Positions 16,526-25,133 of a stretch of DNA of 64,000 nucleotides are shown piece after piece; position 1 is the stretch's first letter; each line of letters opens with the position of its first letter. The translations under genes were made by a program, and so were the position numbers. Below the pieces are notes generated by a model. It saw only the letters and a program-made list of their open reading frames with translations, was not told the DNA's origin and made no database searches. Source of the DNA: Emergencia timonensis (GTDB lineage: Bacteria; Bacillota; Clostridia; Peptostreptococcales; Anaerovoracaceae); NCBI RefSeq assembly GCF_900086585.1, contig NZ_FLKM01000009.1, positions 1,612,001-1,676,000 of the forward strand, read 5' to 3'.

Positions 16526-16828
16526 ATGGGAATCTTCGGTATCATCATGATTCTGGCCGTAATACAGCTTTTTGCTGTAGGCTCTATTATTCAGAGAGGA
16601 AATGCCTCTCTAATTCCTAATTTCTTGCTGGAAAAGATCACGAATCTTCCGGAATACTGCCGCATATTCGGCAATCGCTTAATTTTATTGGCGCTGGTTG
16701 GAATTGCATGTGCAGTCATGTCCTTTACATCAGTAGAATTCAGTACTCGGCCAATTTTAATCTTTGGTCTGGGCATCCTTCTGGTCATTGTTCTTCTGAT
16801 TTTGGACCACAAGAAGTTTACAAAGTGA
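16526..16828 (+). CDS. Small membrane protein, unknown function
   Basis: The start at 16526 (MGIFGIIMILAV) is chosen because AGGAGG lies 7 nt before it; a longer frame from 16502 would overlap the previous gene. The 100-residue product has three hydrophobic segments, including LILLALVGIACAVMSF and ILIFGLGILLVIVLLILD, and no recognisable domain. It is the last gene before a strong terminator. Confidence 0.65.
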   Translation: MGIFGIIMILAVIQLFAVGSIIQRGNASLIPNFLLEKITNLPEYCRIFGNRLILLALVGIACAVMSFTSVEFSTRPILIFGLGILLVIVLLILDHKKFTK

Positions 16829-16867
16829 AACCGGGCTGTCTCTTGGATTTTGATAACCTTCGACAGC

Positions 16868-16911
16868 ATGAGTGCATAGGAATCTTTGATTCCGTCATGC
16901 ACTCTTTTTTT
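16868..16911 (+). terminator. Intrinsic terminator
   Basis: GAGTGCAT (16870-16877) pairs with ATGCACTC (16897-16904), with an inner GGAATC-ttt-GATTCC hairpin, followed by seven T. It ends the YfcC / M20 / small membrane protein unit. Confidence 0.9.
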
Positions 16912-17039
16912 ATGCATTTTTAAAATCGGTTTACACAGATTTCACACAATTTATTTATCTTAGTGACAAAGTAGGGTCATGGAAATTCCTTTTTTTACCC
17001 CTATAATGAAGATGCAGACACAGGAAAGGGGACATTAAA

Positions 17040-17768
17040 ATGACATACCAAAACAACTTTAAACGTTATGAAAAGAAATACTTGATAGATGAGAAGCAAT
17101 ACAGGGACTTAATCGCCTTGATTTATTGTAAACTGGAGTACGACAGATATAAAAAATACAAAATCTGCAATATCTATTTTGATACACCCCAGTTTGATCT
17201 GATCAGGGAATCCATAGAAAAACCACTCTACAAGGAGAAGCTCAGGCTTAGAAGCTATGGCACGCCTGATCCGGAGGACTTTGTTTTTCTTGAAATTAAG
17301 AAAAAGTTTGACGGCATCGTCTACAAGAGAAGAATTTCTCTGCCATATCTGCAGGCGGTAGATTACTGTATCAATGGGAACCAGCCAGAGACCCATAATC
17401 AGATTACCAATGAAATCGATTGGCTCATGTCGAAGTATCAGCTTTATCCGATGTTATATCTATCTTATGATCGGCTGGCTATGAGGGGGATAGAGGACCC
17501 GCAGCTTCGAATCACCTTTGACAGCAACATCATATGGAGGGTCAATCAGCTTGACATGACGAAGGGGGATTTCGGCAATGTCAAAATGCCGTCAGGACAG
17601 TATATCATGGAAATCAAGACTAACGGAGCGATGCCGCTCTGGCTTTCAGGTGCTCTGAATGAACTGGCAATCTATCCTAAATCGTTTTCAAAGTATGGGA
17701 CGATTTATAAAGAAGAACTATTCCAAAACATGTTGTTAGAAGAAGGAGGATTTTGTTGTGTTGAATAG
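17040..17768 (+). CDS. VTC-domain polyphosphate polymerase-like protein
   Basis: The 242-residue protein matches the VTC domain, the tunnel-shaped fold that makes polyphosphate from ATP in yeast vacuoles. It has the opening RYEKKYLIDEKQYRDL, KEKLRLRSYG, FLEIKKKFDGIVYKRR and MEIKTNGAMPLWL, supplying the basic and acidic residues that line the tunnel. It overlaps the next gene by 11 bp. In Clostridia and Bacilli VTC, DUF4956 and carbohydrate-binding/CotH proteins commonly form one operon, as here. AAAGGGG precedes the ATG. Confidence 0.9.
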   Translation: MTYQNNFKRYEKKYLIDEKQYRDLIALIYCKLEYDRYKKYKICNIYFDTPQFDLIRESIEKPLYKEKLRLRSYGTPDPEDFVFLEIKKKFDGIVYKRRISLPYLQAVDYCINGNQPETHNQITNEIDWLMSKYQLYPMLYLSYDRLAMRGIEDPQLRITFDSNIIWRVNQLDMTKGDFGNVKMPSGQYIMEIKTNGAMPLWLSGALNELAIYPKSFSKYGTIYKEELFQNMLLEEGGFCCVE

Positions 17769-18438
17769 TGTTTTAACAACAGATGCTGGTCTGGCCAGTG
17801 TCACAGCGCTGCAATTTATGGAATGTACGTTAGCGTCCATCGTGCTGGGGGTATTTTGTGCAATTATCTATATGTATCGAAACCGCTATAATAAAAGCTT
17901 TGTCGTTACCCTGGCATTGATGCCGCTGATTGTACAACTGGTGATCATGCTGGTCAACGGAAATTTGGGCGCTGGCGTGGCTGTCATGGGCGCCTTCAGT
18001 CTGGTCAGATTCAGATCTATTCCAGGAACAGCGAAGGACATCGGCAGTATCTTCTGCGCCATGGCGGTAGGGCTGGCCACAGGTATGGGATACCTTGCAG
18101 CGGCCTTGGTATTCCTGGTTTGCTTCTCTATCGTCAACGTGATACTCAATATGAGTAAGTTCGGAGAAAGGAATCAGGGAGAGAAACAATTAAAAATTAC
18201 CATACCGGAGAATCTGGATTATATGGGGATTTTTGATGATCTATTTGAAAAATATACCAAGGGTTATCAGTTGACACAAGTGAGAACTACCAATATGGGC
18301 AGTCTTTTTGAACTGACTTATACCATTAATCTCAAGTCCGAGCAGGAAGAGAAGCAGTTTATCGACGACATCAGATGCCGTAACGGTAATTTAAAAATCG
18401 TCTGCGGGTTAAACCCAGAGAACAAAGAAATGATATAG
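17758..18438 (+). CDS. DUF4956 membrane protein
   Basis: The 226-residue protein has about four membrane helices in its first 140 residues (TLASIVLGVFCAIIYMY, FVVTLALMPLIVQLVIMLV, VAVMGAFSLVRFRSIPGTAKDIGSIFCAMAVGLATGMGYLAAALVFL) and a soluble C-terminal domain. The block AFSLVRFRSIPGTAKD is diagnostic for DUF4956. It overlaps the VTC gene, and a partner role in polyphosphate handling or envelope modification is generally assumed for this pairing. It may be the membrane anchor or channel of the VTC protein; this is inference. Confidence 0.88.
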   Translation: MLNSVLTTDAGLASVTALQFMECTLASIVLGVFCAIIYMYRNRYNKSFVVTLALMPLIVQLVIMLVNGNLGAGVAVMGAFSLVRFRSIPGTAKDIGSIFCAMAVGLATGMGYLAAALVFLVCFSIVNVILNMSKFGERNQGEKQLKITIPENLDYMGIFDDLFEKYTKGYQLTQVRTTNMGSLFELTYTINLKSEQEEKQFIDDIRCRNGNLKIVCGLNPENKEMI

Positions 18439-18447
18439 GAGTGTGCA

Positions 18448-19938
18448 ATGAAAAGGATTGGAAAATATATCGCTTCTGTACTGCTGGTTTCCCTTTTGAC
18501 GATCGGTCTGGCAGCTTGCGGCAAAGCAGAAAATAACAGTCAGTCTGGTGAAAACAGCGACGATACCATCATCTCGGGGAAGGTCGACGTAAAATATACG
18601 AGCAGAGATTTAGCAGGCACATGGCGGGAGGAGAACGCGACGAAAGTGAAGCTTTCTGGCGATTCCTATACCATCAAAGAAGCTGGCGTTTATGTTTTTT
18701 CAGGAACTCTGAAAGATGGGCAGATTATCGTAGAGGCTGGAGACACGGACAAAGTGCAGATAGTACTGAACGGAGTGGACATCAAATGTGCAGACGGTCC
18801 GGCCATCCTGATAGAGAATGCCGACAAAACGTTTATCACCCTGGCTGAAGGATCGGAAAACACAGTAGCCGATGGTAAAACTTGCGCGTCTGCTGAAGAC
18901 CAGCCTTGGGGCACAATCTTCAGCAAAGATAATTTAACCATTAACGGATCAGGGAAGCTGGTGGTAAAAGGAAACTATAGACACGGCATCGTTTCCAAAG
19001 ATGATTTGAAAGTGACCGGAGGTGAAATAGAAGTCACTGCCGTAAAAGACGGCCTGAGAGGAAAGGACAGTGTAAGAATTTACGATGGCAGGATTACAAT
19101 TTCCGCCCAAGGAAATGGAATCAAATCTAATAATGAGAAGGATGAAAACAAAGGGTTTATTTCGATAGACGGCGGGGAAATCGACATAAAAGACGTCTCC
19201 AGTCAGGGAATGGAAGCCTATCAGGTGGCTCAGATGACAGGCGGCACGCTGAACATCGACAGCAGTAACGAAGGAATACAAGCAAAGAATATCTACATCA
19301 AGGACGGCACGCTCAACATCAATGCAGCAGATGATTGCCTAAATGCAGCGGACAGTCAGTCGACCGGATCGGAAGAAAAGCAGGACGGTGTAAATTTAGA
19401 AATTGTAGGCGGAATATTGAACCTGTCAACCACTGCAGGCGATGGACTGGACTCTAATGGCGATTTGACTGTCAGCGGCGGTACGACGATTTTACAGGGT
19501 TCTTCTGGCGGTGTAGAAGTGAATCTGGATTACAACGGAGAAGGTACCATCAGCGGTGGTACGGTGATCGGCGTAGGGAATACGCAGATGGCACAAAACT
19601 TTGGAGAGAACTCCACCCAAGGAGCAATTCTATATGGCGGCAGCAACTACAGTGCAGGCACCACCGTGACGTTAACCGATGCCGACGGTAAAGAGCTGGC
19701 TTCAATGAAAGCAGAGAGGAGCTTCTCCTGCGTGCTGGTCAGCGCACCAGGTATGATAAAAGGGGACACCTATAAATTGAAAATCGGTGATGACACGACA
19801 GAAGTCCAACTATCTTCAATCGTCGTAAGCGAGGGTATTTCCGGACAAATGGGCGGCGGAGGACGCGGCCCCGGCGGAGATAGGAACGGCACTCCCGCAG
19901 AGATGCCTGAAGAAGGTCCCCAGGGAAGACCTGATTAA
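18448..19938 (+). CDS. Carbohydrate-binding-domain (DUF4353-like) lipoprotein
   Basis: The 496-residue protein has a lipoprotein signal peptide with lipobox LAAC (Cys24). Its long repeat region of right-handed beta-helix character has recurrent GG-E-I / DGLDSNGDLTVSGG / KNIYIKDGTLNINAADDCLNA units, as in the carbohydrate-binding DUF4353 family. The C-terminal tail is low-complexity (GGGGRGPGGDRNGTPAEMPEEGPQGRPD). It is expected outside the membrane, attached by lipid. It is the third gene of the VTC-DUF4956 set; the CotH kinase gene often seen in such operons is not present here. Confidence 0.88.
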   Translation: MKRIGKYIASVLLVSLLTIGLAACGKAENNSQSGENSDDTIISGKVDVKYTSRDLAGTWREENATKVKLSGDSYTIKEAGVYVFSGTLKDGQIIVEAGDTDKVQIVLNGVDIKCADGPAILIENADKTFITLAEGSENTVADGKTCASAEDQPWGTIFSKDNLTINGSGKLVVKGNYRHGIVSKDDLKVTGGEIEVTAVKDGLRGKDSVRIYDGRITISAQGNGIKSNNEKDENKGFISIDGGEIDIKDVSSQGMEAYQVAQMTGGTLNIDSSNEGIQAKNIYIKDGTLNINAADDCLNAADSQSTGSEEKQDGVNLEIVGGILNLSTTAGDGLDSNGDLTVSGGTTILQGSSGGVEVNLDYNGEGTISGGTVIGVGNTQMAQNFGENSTQGAILYGGSNYSAGTTVTLTDADGKELASMKAERSFSCVLVSAPGMIKGDTYKLKIGDDTTEVQLSSIVVSEGISGQMGGGGRGPGGDRNGTPAEMPEEGPQGRPD

Positions 19939-20018
19939 TTGAAAAAGAGTGGCAGTTTGCAGATTGACATGATAAAATATAGCTAAAATGTCAATGATTA
20001 CATTAAAGGATACGAGAT

Positions 20019-20918
20019 ATGAAAAAGAAAATTATTTTCATCTTGCTGCTGACTGCCGTCGCTTTGTTCAGTTTCACAGGCTGTGCAGACGAAAACAGGG
20101 CGTATCAGGTCATAAAAAAGGATATTATGTTAAAAAACGAGGAGGGTACCTATACCAAAGCCCAGGTCATCGCTCCCTCAGACTTTGAAGAAAAAAGCTA
20201 TCCTCTGGTGACCTTAAGTCACGGCTTTCGAGGCAGTATGGATACTGCAGGAGGAGAGACTCTGGCTGAGAACCTGGCAAAAGCCGGATTTGCCACCATT
20301 AGAATGAACTACAGTCACTACACAGACCAGGAGAAGGACGAGCAGACCGATCAGTATACCGTAGAAACCATGATTAGCGATCAGCTCCTTTGCATCGATT
20401 ACATGATAAAAAACTATCATGTCGATCAAAGGAGAATCGGTTTATATGGCAGAAGCCTGGGCGGCAGAGTTGCCATGATTATGGCAAACGAAAACAGGGG
20501 CGAATATGATTATAAGGCCTTAGCCCTCATTGCACCGGCCGGCAATGAAAATGCGCTGCAATATTATATGGGTGGTGAAAAAAAGTGGCAGAAGATGAAA
20601 AGGGTGGCCGAAGAAAAGGGCAGTATTACCCACCAAGGCGTTGTGCTCACACCTGATTTCTTTCGCACCATAGAAGAGAACGTTCCTTCTCAGAGCGGGG
20701 AGAAATTCAAACATCCAGTGCTGGTCGTCTATAATACGGAGGATTATGTAGTGTTGCCAGAGACCAGCCTTGCATGTGCTAAAGCTTACAAAAATGCAGA
20801 GGTGACGAAAGTAACGTCTGAAAAAAGTCCCCATGGATATGAGATGAGTTTCAAACATTCAAAATTAAAAGAACAGCTGACAGAAAAAATCATTGAGTAT
20901 TTCAGAAAAAATCTATAG
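20019..20918 (+). CDS. Alpha/beta-hydrolase lipoprotein
   Basis: The 299-residue protein begins with a lipoprotein signal (LFSFTGC, Cys22) and carries an alpha/beta-hydrolase fold. LVTLSHGFRGS supplies the oxyanion region, GLYGRSLGG the nucleophile elbow with Ser146, VYNTEDYVVLP the acid, and SPHGYEM near the C-terminus the histidine. It is probably an extracytoplasmic esterase or peptidase-like hydrolase. It lies 80 bp after the VTC-operon lipoprotein and may be read from the same transcript. A bidirectional terminator follows. Confidence 0.87.
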   Translation: MKKKIIFILLLTAVALFSFTGCADENRAYQVIKKDIMLKNEEGTYTKAQVIAPSDFEEKSYPLVTLSHGFRGSMDTAGGETLAENLAKAGFATIRMNYSHYTDQEKDEQTDQYTVETMISDQLLCIDYMIKNYHVDQRRIGLYGRSLGGRVAMIMANENRGEYDYKALALIAPAGNENALQYYMGGEKKWQKMKRVAEEKGSITHQGVVLTPDFFRTIEENVPSQSGEKFKHPVLVVYNTEDYVVLPETSLACAKAYKNAEVTKVTSEKSPHGYEMSFKHSKLKEQLTEKIIEYFRKNL

Positions 20919-20957
20919 GAAATACGTCCTCCGGATGACATTTCTTATGTTATAAAT

Positions 20958-21001
20958 AAAAGGGCTTGAACCCTGTTGGTCACAGGATTCAAGCCTTTTA
21001 T
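20958..21001. terminator. Bidirectional intrinsic terminator
   Basis: AAAAGGGCTTGAAcCCTG-ttggtca-CAGGaTTCAAGCCTTTT lies between convergent genes (hydrolase on plus, Cys-rich protein on minus). A and T runs on both sides allow termination in both directions. Confidence 0.88.
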
Positions 21002-21016
21002 CATTTTAATAGATGA

Positions 21017-21982
21017 TTATCTTCTTGGCTGCGGTCTCTTTGGTGGAGGACACTCGCATTCACATTCTTTTTCATCTTCGCAGTTCTGTGTATCACATTC
21101 TTTAATTCCTGCAGGGAACAGACTTGGGAATGTTGTGCAGATGGAATTTCTCTGCAGCGGCGCTTCTGCATAACCAGTAGACAGGACGCAGAGCTGAACA
21201 GGAACGACGATTTTCTTTTCGCAAGTCAGGCAGATTGCTACGATTAAATTACCGCAGACATTTCCATCTGGCTCGATGTTAAGATCTCTTCCAAAGTTGT
21301 TGGTTGCAAGTCTGGCTTCACAAGCGGAATTGCAGAATTCTGTAAAACGCGGCAGGAAGGCCGTGTCGATCGTGGAAGGCAGACAAATTTCGAAGAAATT
21401 AGTAAGTACCATCGGCTGATCTTTTGTCGCGATGTTGACATTTGCACAAACTGTGAAAATAACTTCGTTATTGCAGCTGTCGCAGAGGAGCAGATCCAGT
21501 TCGATCAGCACGTTTCCGTGGATACAAACTGTCTGTGTGCCGAAAACCGGCGTACCCATGCATTTTTCATCGCAGTCAGAAGTCTCTGCATACATGATTC
21601 TTTCTGAATATGTACCGTCAGCGCCGACTACGCTTAAGTAATTACCTTTCGCATCTTTCAGGAAGGAAGCTCCTGAAATGCTGGTATCCACATCCAAAGT
21701 CAAATTCTTTGGATCCTCGACATTTGTTGGATTGAAAAACCTCTTACATCTGATATCTATCACGCGTTTAATTCTGTGTCCGACAGGAATGCATGGCGTA
21801 AATACCTGATCGTTAAATGTTTTCATCCCCTGTAGGTTGAACTTCACAGCATCGAACACCTGCTGCACATAAATCGGCGCAGTGACAATGCTGCTCATGT
21901 CTCCGTCGAACTCACACAAATTACTGGCATTACAACAGTTTTGATAGAGGTCCGGTGTTACTCTAGTGCCAAAGCAACTCAT
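21017..21982 (-). CDS. Cys-rich protein of unknown function, possible spore-envelope component
   Basis: The 321-residue protein contains about 30 cysteines spread along its length, no signal peptide, and a tail CECECPPPKRPQPRR. It has two or three repeated beta-rich blocks in which hydrophobic strands alternate with cysteines (VPVQLCVLST, VIFTVCANVNI, LIVAICLTCEKK). Such composition is typical of spore coat or exosporium proteins of Clostridia, where disulfides cross-link the layer, but I cannot match it to a named family. GGAGG lies directly upstream of the start and the gene stands alone. Spore location is a guess from composition. Confidence 0.75.
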   Translation of the reverse strand: MSCFGTRVTPDLYQNCCNASNLCEFDGDMSSIVTAPIYVQQVFDAVKFNLQGMKTFNDQVFTPCIPVGHRIKRVIDIRCKRFFNPTNVEDPKNLTLDVDTSISGASFLKDAKGNYLSVVGADGTYSERIMYAETSDCDEKCMGTPVFGTQTVCIHGNVLIELDLLLCDSCNNEVIFTVCANVNIATKDQPMVLTNFFEICLPSTIDTAFLPRFTEFCNSACEARLATNNFGRDLNIEPDGNVCGNLIVAICLTCEKKIVVPVQLCVLSTGYAEAPLQRNSICTTFPSLFPAGIKECDTQNCEDEKECECECPPPKRPQPRR

Positions 21983-22125
21983 AATTTTACCTCCTTGTAG
22001 GTTACATAATCTTTCGTGATTAGTATATGAATTAGAGAGTTTTTGTGTTACAATAGAATATTAAAGAAGTAAACAAAAAACTCTATATATTAGTATATGG
22101 CAGACCATGGTGAAAGGATAACAAA

Positions 22126-22359
22126 ATGGACAGAGAAGATGAAAAAAAAGACGAAAAACTTTTAAATGACGAAGAAGAACGTCATGGAGCCAGGCATGCC
22201 AGCATAGCTATTCTTATCATCGTACTAGCTATTTTTGCTGCAATTGTTTTATTTAGTGGAATTCTGGGTAATTTTTTTGGTAAGAAGGCAGAAAATATCG
22301 TATTAATCATCATAGCCGTCATCCTGGCAGTTATGTTATATAAATCGAAGAGGAGTTAA
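22126..22359 (+). CDS. Small membrane protein, unknown function
   Basis: 77 residues: a charged head (MDREDEKKDEKLLNDEEERHG) followed by two hydrophobic helices (ASIAILIIVLAIFAAIVLFSGIL and AENIVLIIIAVILAVML). AAGGA precedes the ATG. It starts the run of genes leading to dnaG and rpoD. The M16 peptidase follows 7 bp after its stop, so co-transcription is likely. No family recognised. Confidence 0.7.
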   Translation: MDREDEKKDEKLLNDEEERHGARHASIAILIIVLAIFAAIVLFSGILGNFFGKKAENIVLIIIAVILAVMLYKSKRS

Positions 22360-22366
22360 AATCATT

Positions 22367-23623
22367 ATGATCATCAATAAAAAATTAAACTCTGGCATCA
22401 GAATGGTATTGGAAGAGATTCCTTACGTCCAATCTGTCGCTATCGGAATCTGGGTCAAGACCGGAGCCGTAGATGAAGATGAAAAATACGCAGGTATTTC
22501 ACATTTCATCGAGCATATGATGTTTAAAGGGACAACGAATAGAAGCGCCAAGAAAATTGCCGAAGACATCGACAGAATTGGCGGGCAGATCAACGCTTTT
22601 ACCGGAAAAGAAGCGACCTGCTACTATGTAAAAGCCATTGACAGCAATTATAAGGAAGCGGCAGACGTTTTGATCGATATGCTGACCCAGTCTTTATTAG
22701 ATAAAGAAGAAATGACAAAAGAGCGTCAAGTCATCTGTGAGGAAATCAAAATGACCCAGGATGCGCCTGACGATTTGGCCCACGATACCATTACCGCTAT
22801 GATTTTTAAGGGAAATGATCTGGGCAAGTCTATCATCGGAACACCGACCTCCTTAAAGCGCATCACGCGCAGTGTTATGAGCAATTATTTTGCAAAAGAG
22901 TACACCAGGGATAACATCGTCATTTCCGTCTCAGGAAATTTTGATGTCGATGAAATCTGTGAGTACTTTGACGATAAGTTTATGGAGCTGCTGCCGTCGA
23001 AGGAGGAGAAGAATCCTGCCTTTGCGCCTTATGCACCTTCTTATAAGAGCATCACAAAAGAAATTGAGCAGTCTCACATCTGTCTTGCTACAAAGGGCAT
23101 TCCTCTGGGCGATGACAGATATTATGCTTTCTCCATCTTAAACAACATCATGGGAGGCAGTATGAGTTCGCGGTTCTTCCAGAACATCAGAGAAGAAAAG
23201 GGGCTTGCTTATTCCGTCTATTCCATGAACGGAGCTTTCAGCGGCGACGGTTACTATAACATTTATGCAGGCGTCAGTCACGACAAAATCAAAGACGCCA
23301 TCTGCGGCATCAGAGAAGAACTGGCCCTCCTTGACGAAAAGGGCATCAGTGCTGAAGAACTGGAGTCCTCCCGGGCACAGCTGAAGGCGGCCTACGTCTT
23401 TGGTCAGGAAAATGTAGCAGGCAGAATGTTTAAGAATGGAAAGAACACCATTCTCACCGGCAAGATCAGTACGCCGGAAGAGGTCGTCAAAGGATTCGAC
23501 GATGTGACCATGGACGATATCGAAAATATGAAAAGGCTCATCTGTGACTTTTCCAGCTATTCTGCAGTGGTCGTATCAAAAAAGCATATTGAATTAAAGC
23601 GAATTATGAAGGGGGCCCTATGA
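22367..23623 (+). CDS. M16-family zinc peptidase (processing-peptidase-like)
   Basis: The 418-residue protein carries the inverted zinc motif HFIEH at residues 46-50 and the third ligand in the EEIKMTQ block (about Glu126). The C-terminal half has the R/Y motif region (EEKGLAYSVYSM) that closes the active chamber in mitochondrial-type processing peptidases. It is probably cytoplasmic and acts as a homodimer. Its stop overlaps the start of dut by 4 bp. In many Clostridia the same M16-dut pairing is found. Confidence 0.93.
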   Translation: MIINKKLNSGIRMVLEEIPYVQSVAIGIWVKTGAVDEDEKYAGISHFIEHMMFKGTTNRSAKKIAEDIDRIGGQINAFTGKEATCYYVKAIDSNYKEAADVLIDMLTQSLLDKEEMTKERQVICEEIKMTQDAPDDLAHDTITAMIFKGNDLGKSIIGTPTSLKRITRSVMSNYFAKEYTRDNIVISVSGNFDVDEICEYFDDKFMELLPSKEEKNPAFAPYAPSYKSITKEIEQSHICLATKGIPLGDDRYYAFSILNNIMGGSMSSRFFQNIREEKGLAYSVYSMNGAFSGDGYYNIYAGVSHDKIKDAICGIREELALLDEKGISAEELESSRAQLKAAYVFGQENVAGRMFKNGKNTILTGKISTPEEVVKGFDDVTMDDIENMKRLICDFSSYSAVVVSKKHIELKRIMKGAL

Positions 23624-24048
23624 AAATAAGAATTATCAGCAAAAGCGGGGTCATTCCCGAATACAAAACCTCTGGGTCAGCAGGGTTCGACCTGCCTGCC
23701 TATCTTGAGGAATCCATCACGTTAAAGCCTGGCGAAAGAAGACTGGTCCCCACAGGTATCTTTATGGAACTACCGCCTGGATATGAAGCCCAGGTGAGAG
23801 CGAGAAGCGGCCTTGCCATCAAAAACGGTATCGGATTAGTGAACGGTATCGGAACGGTGGACTCCGATTACAGAGGCGAGCTGCTTGTTCCCATGATTAA
23901 CTGGGGGGAAAAGGATTTTACCATAAGAGACGGGGATCGTATTGCCCAGGTCGTCATTACCAAGTATGAGCAAGCCACGTTTGAGCTATCAGAGAGTTTA
24001 GACAATACAGAGAGAGGCGCTGGCGGTTTCGGACATACAGGAGTTTAA
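23620..24048 (+). CDS. dut: dUTP diphosphatase
   Basis: Dut hydrolyses dUTP to dUMP and diphosphate, keeping uracil out of DNA and feeding thymidylate synthesis. The 142-residue protein shows the five trimeric dUTPase motifs: SAGFDLPA, RARSGLAIKNGIGL, NGIGTVDSDYRGEL, GDRIAQVVI and a C-terminal ERGAGGFGHTG arm. Length is typical. The ATG lies inside the M16 stop region (ATGA overlap) and dgt starts 2 bp after its stop. Confidence 0.96.
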   Translation: MKIRIISKSGVIPEYKTSGSAGFDLPAYLEESITLKPGERRLVPTGIFMELPPGYEAQVRARSGLAIKNGIGLVNGIGTVDSDYRGELLVPMINWGEKDFTIRDGDRIAQVVITKYEQATFELSESLDNTERGAGGFGHTGV

Positions 24049-24050
24049 TT

Positions 24051-25049
24051 ATGCTGTATCGAGAAGATTTAGAAAAAAGAGAAGCGTTGTTAGCACCTTT
24101 GGCCTGCAGATCGTCTGCGTCCAAAGGCAGAGAAGTCTATGAAGAACCGTGTAAGTTCAGGACAGAGTTCCAGAGAGATCGGGATCGAATCATCCACTCC
24201 AAGGCTTTTCGGCGCCTGATGCATAAGACACAGGTTTTTCTTGCGCCGGAGGGAGATCATTATCGCACCAGGCTGACGCATACCCTTGAAGTCACGCAGG
24301 TTGCCAGAACCATAGCCAGAAACCTGGGTCTCAATGAGGATTTGACCGAGGCTATCGCCATGGGACATGATTTGGGCCATACGCCTTTTGGTCACAATGG
24401 AGAGATGGTGCTCAACAGCATCCATCCAGGCGGGTTTCGGCACAACGAGCAGAGTTTACGAGTTGTCGAGGTCCTTGAATCTACGCCAAGCAGAAAGGGA
24501 ATGAATTTAACTTTTGAAGTAAAAGACGGCATTCTCAATCATACCGGGAGCCTGCCTGCTGCAACTTTGGAAGGGCAAATCGTAAAAATCAGTGATAGAA
24601 TCGCCTATATCAATCACGATATCGACGATGCCATCAGAAGCGGCGTCATCTCGCTGGCGGATCTTCCTGAAGAACCCCTCGCGTTATTTGGCACGGGGCA
24701 CAGAGAAAGAATTGACTGCATGGTCTCCAATGTGGTGACCTATAGCGATGGGAAAGACAGTGTGTCAATGGATGCCGAACATGCCAGGCAGCTGAATACT
24801 CTGCGGAACTTCATGTTTTCTAACGTCTATAAGAGTAAAAAAGTCAAAAAAGTAGAAGACTTGACAAAGGTAGAAGAAGTCATTGGCTCTCTCTATCACT
24901 ATTTTCTAAATCATCCGCAAAAGCTGCCGGAAGATAATTATGAACAGCTGGAGCGGGACGGCATTCACGTTGTAGTGAAAGATTATATAGCGGGAATGAC
25001 CGATAGATACGCATTAAATTTATATGCAGAAATAATTTTAAAAAAATAA
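24051..25049 (+). CDS. dgt: dGTPase-like HD-domain triphosphohydrolase
   Basis: The 332-residue protein has the HD metal signature split as RTRLTHTLEVTQVAR and MGHDLGHTPFGHNGE, the family block FRHNEQSLRVVE and a second HD-linked IAYINHDIDD. Short forms like this are the deoxyguanosinetriphosphate triphosphohydrolase-like proteins of Firmicutes, which cleave dNTPs to nucleoside and triphosphate. Placed between dut and dnaG, it fits a nucleotide-pool function next to the replication primase. Confidence 0.93.
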   Translation: MLYREDLEKREALLAPLACRSSASKGREVYEEPCKFRTEFQRDRDRIIHSKAFRRLMHKTQVFLAPEGDHYRTRLTHTLEVTQVARTIARNLGLNEDLTEAIAMGHDLGHTPFGHNGEMVLNSIHPGGFRHNEQSLRVVEVLESTPSRKGMNLTFEVKDGILNHTGSLPAATLEGQIVKISDRIAYINHDIDDAIRSGVISLADLPEEPLALFGTGHRERIDCMVSNVVTYSDGKDSVSMDAEHARQLNTLRNFMFSNVYKSKKVKKVEDLTKVEEVIGSLYHYFLNHPQKLPEDNYEQLERDGIHVVVKDYIAGMTDRYALNLYAEIILKK

Positions 25050-25133
25050 AGGAAACACCTTTATCGTGTAGAATAATATTTTATAAGGGAAGTGGAAATG
25101 TTAATTTCCAAGGCAAAAAATCAGGAGACAATC

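Noticed and set aside
19939..20018. Small gene between the VTC-operon lipoprotein and the hydrolase
   Set aside because: The frame starting at 19988 lies mostly inside the hydrolase gene in another register and has no separate ribosome site or composition signal.
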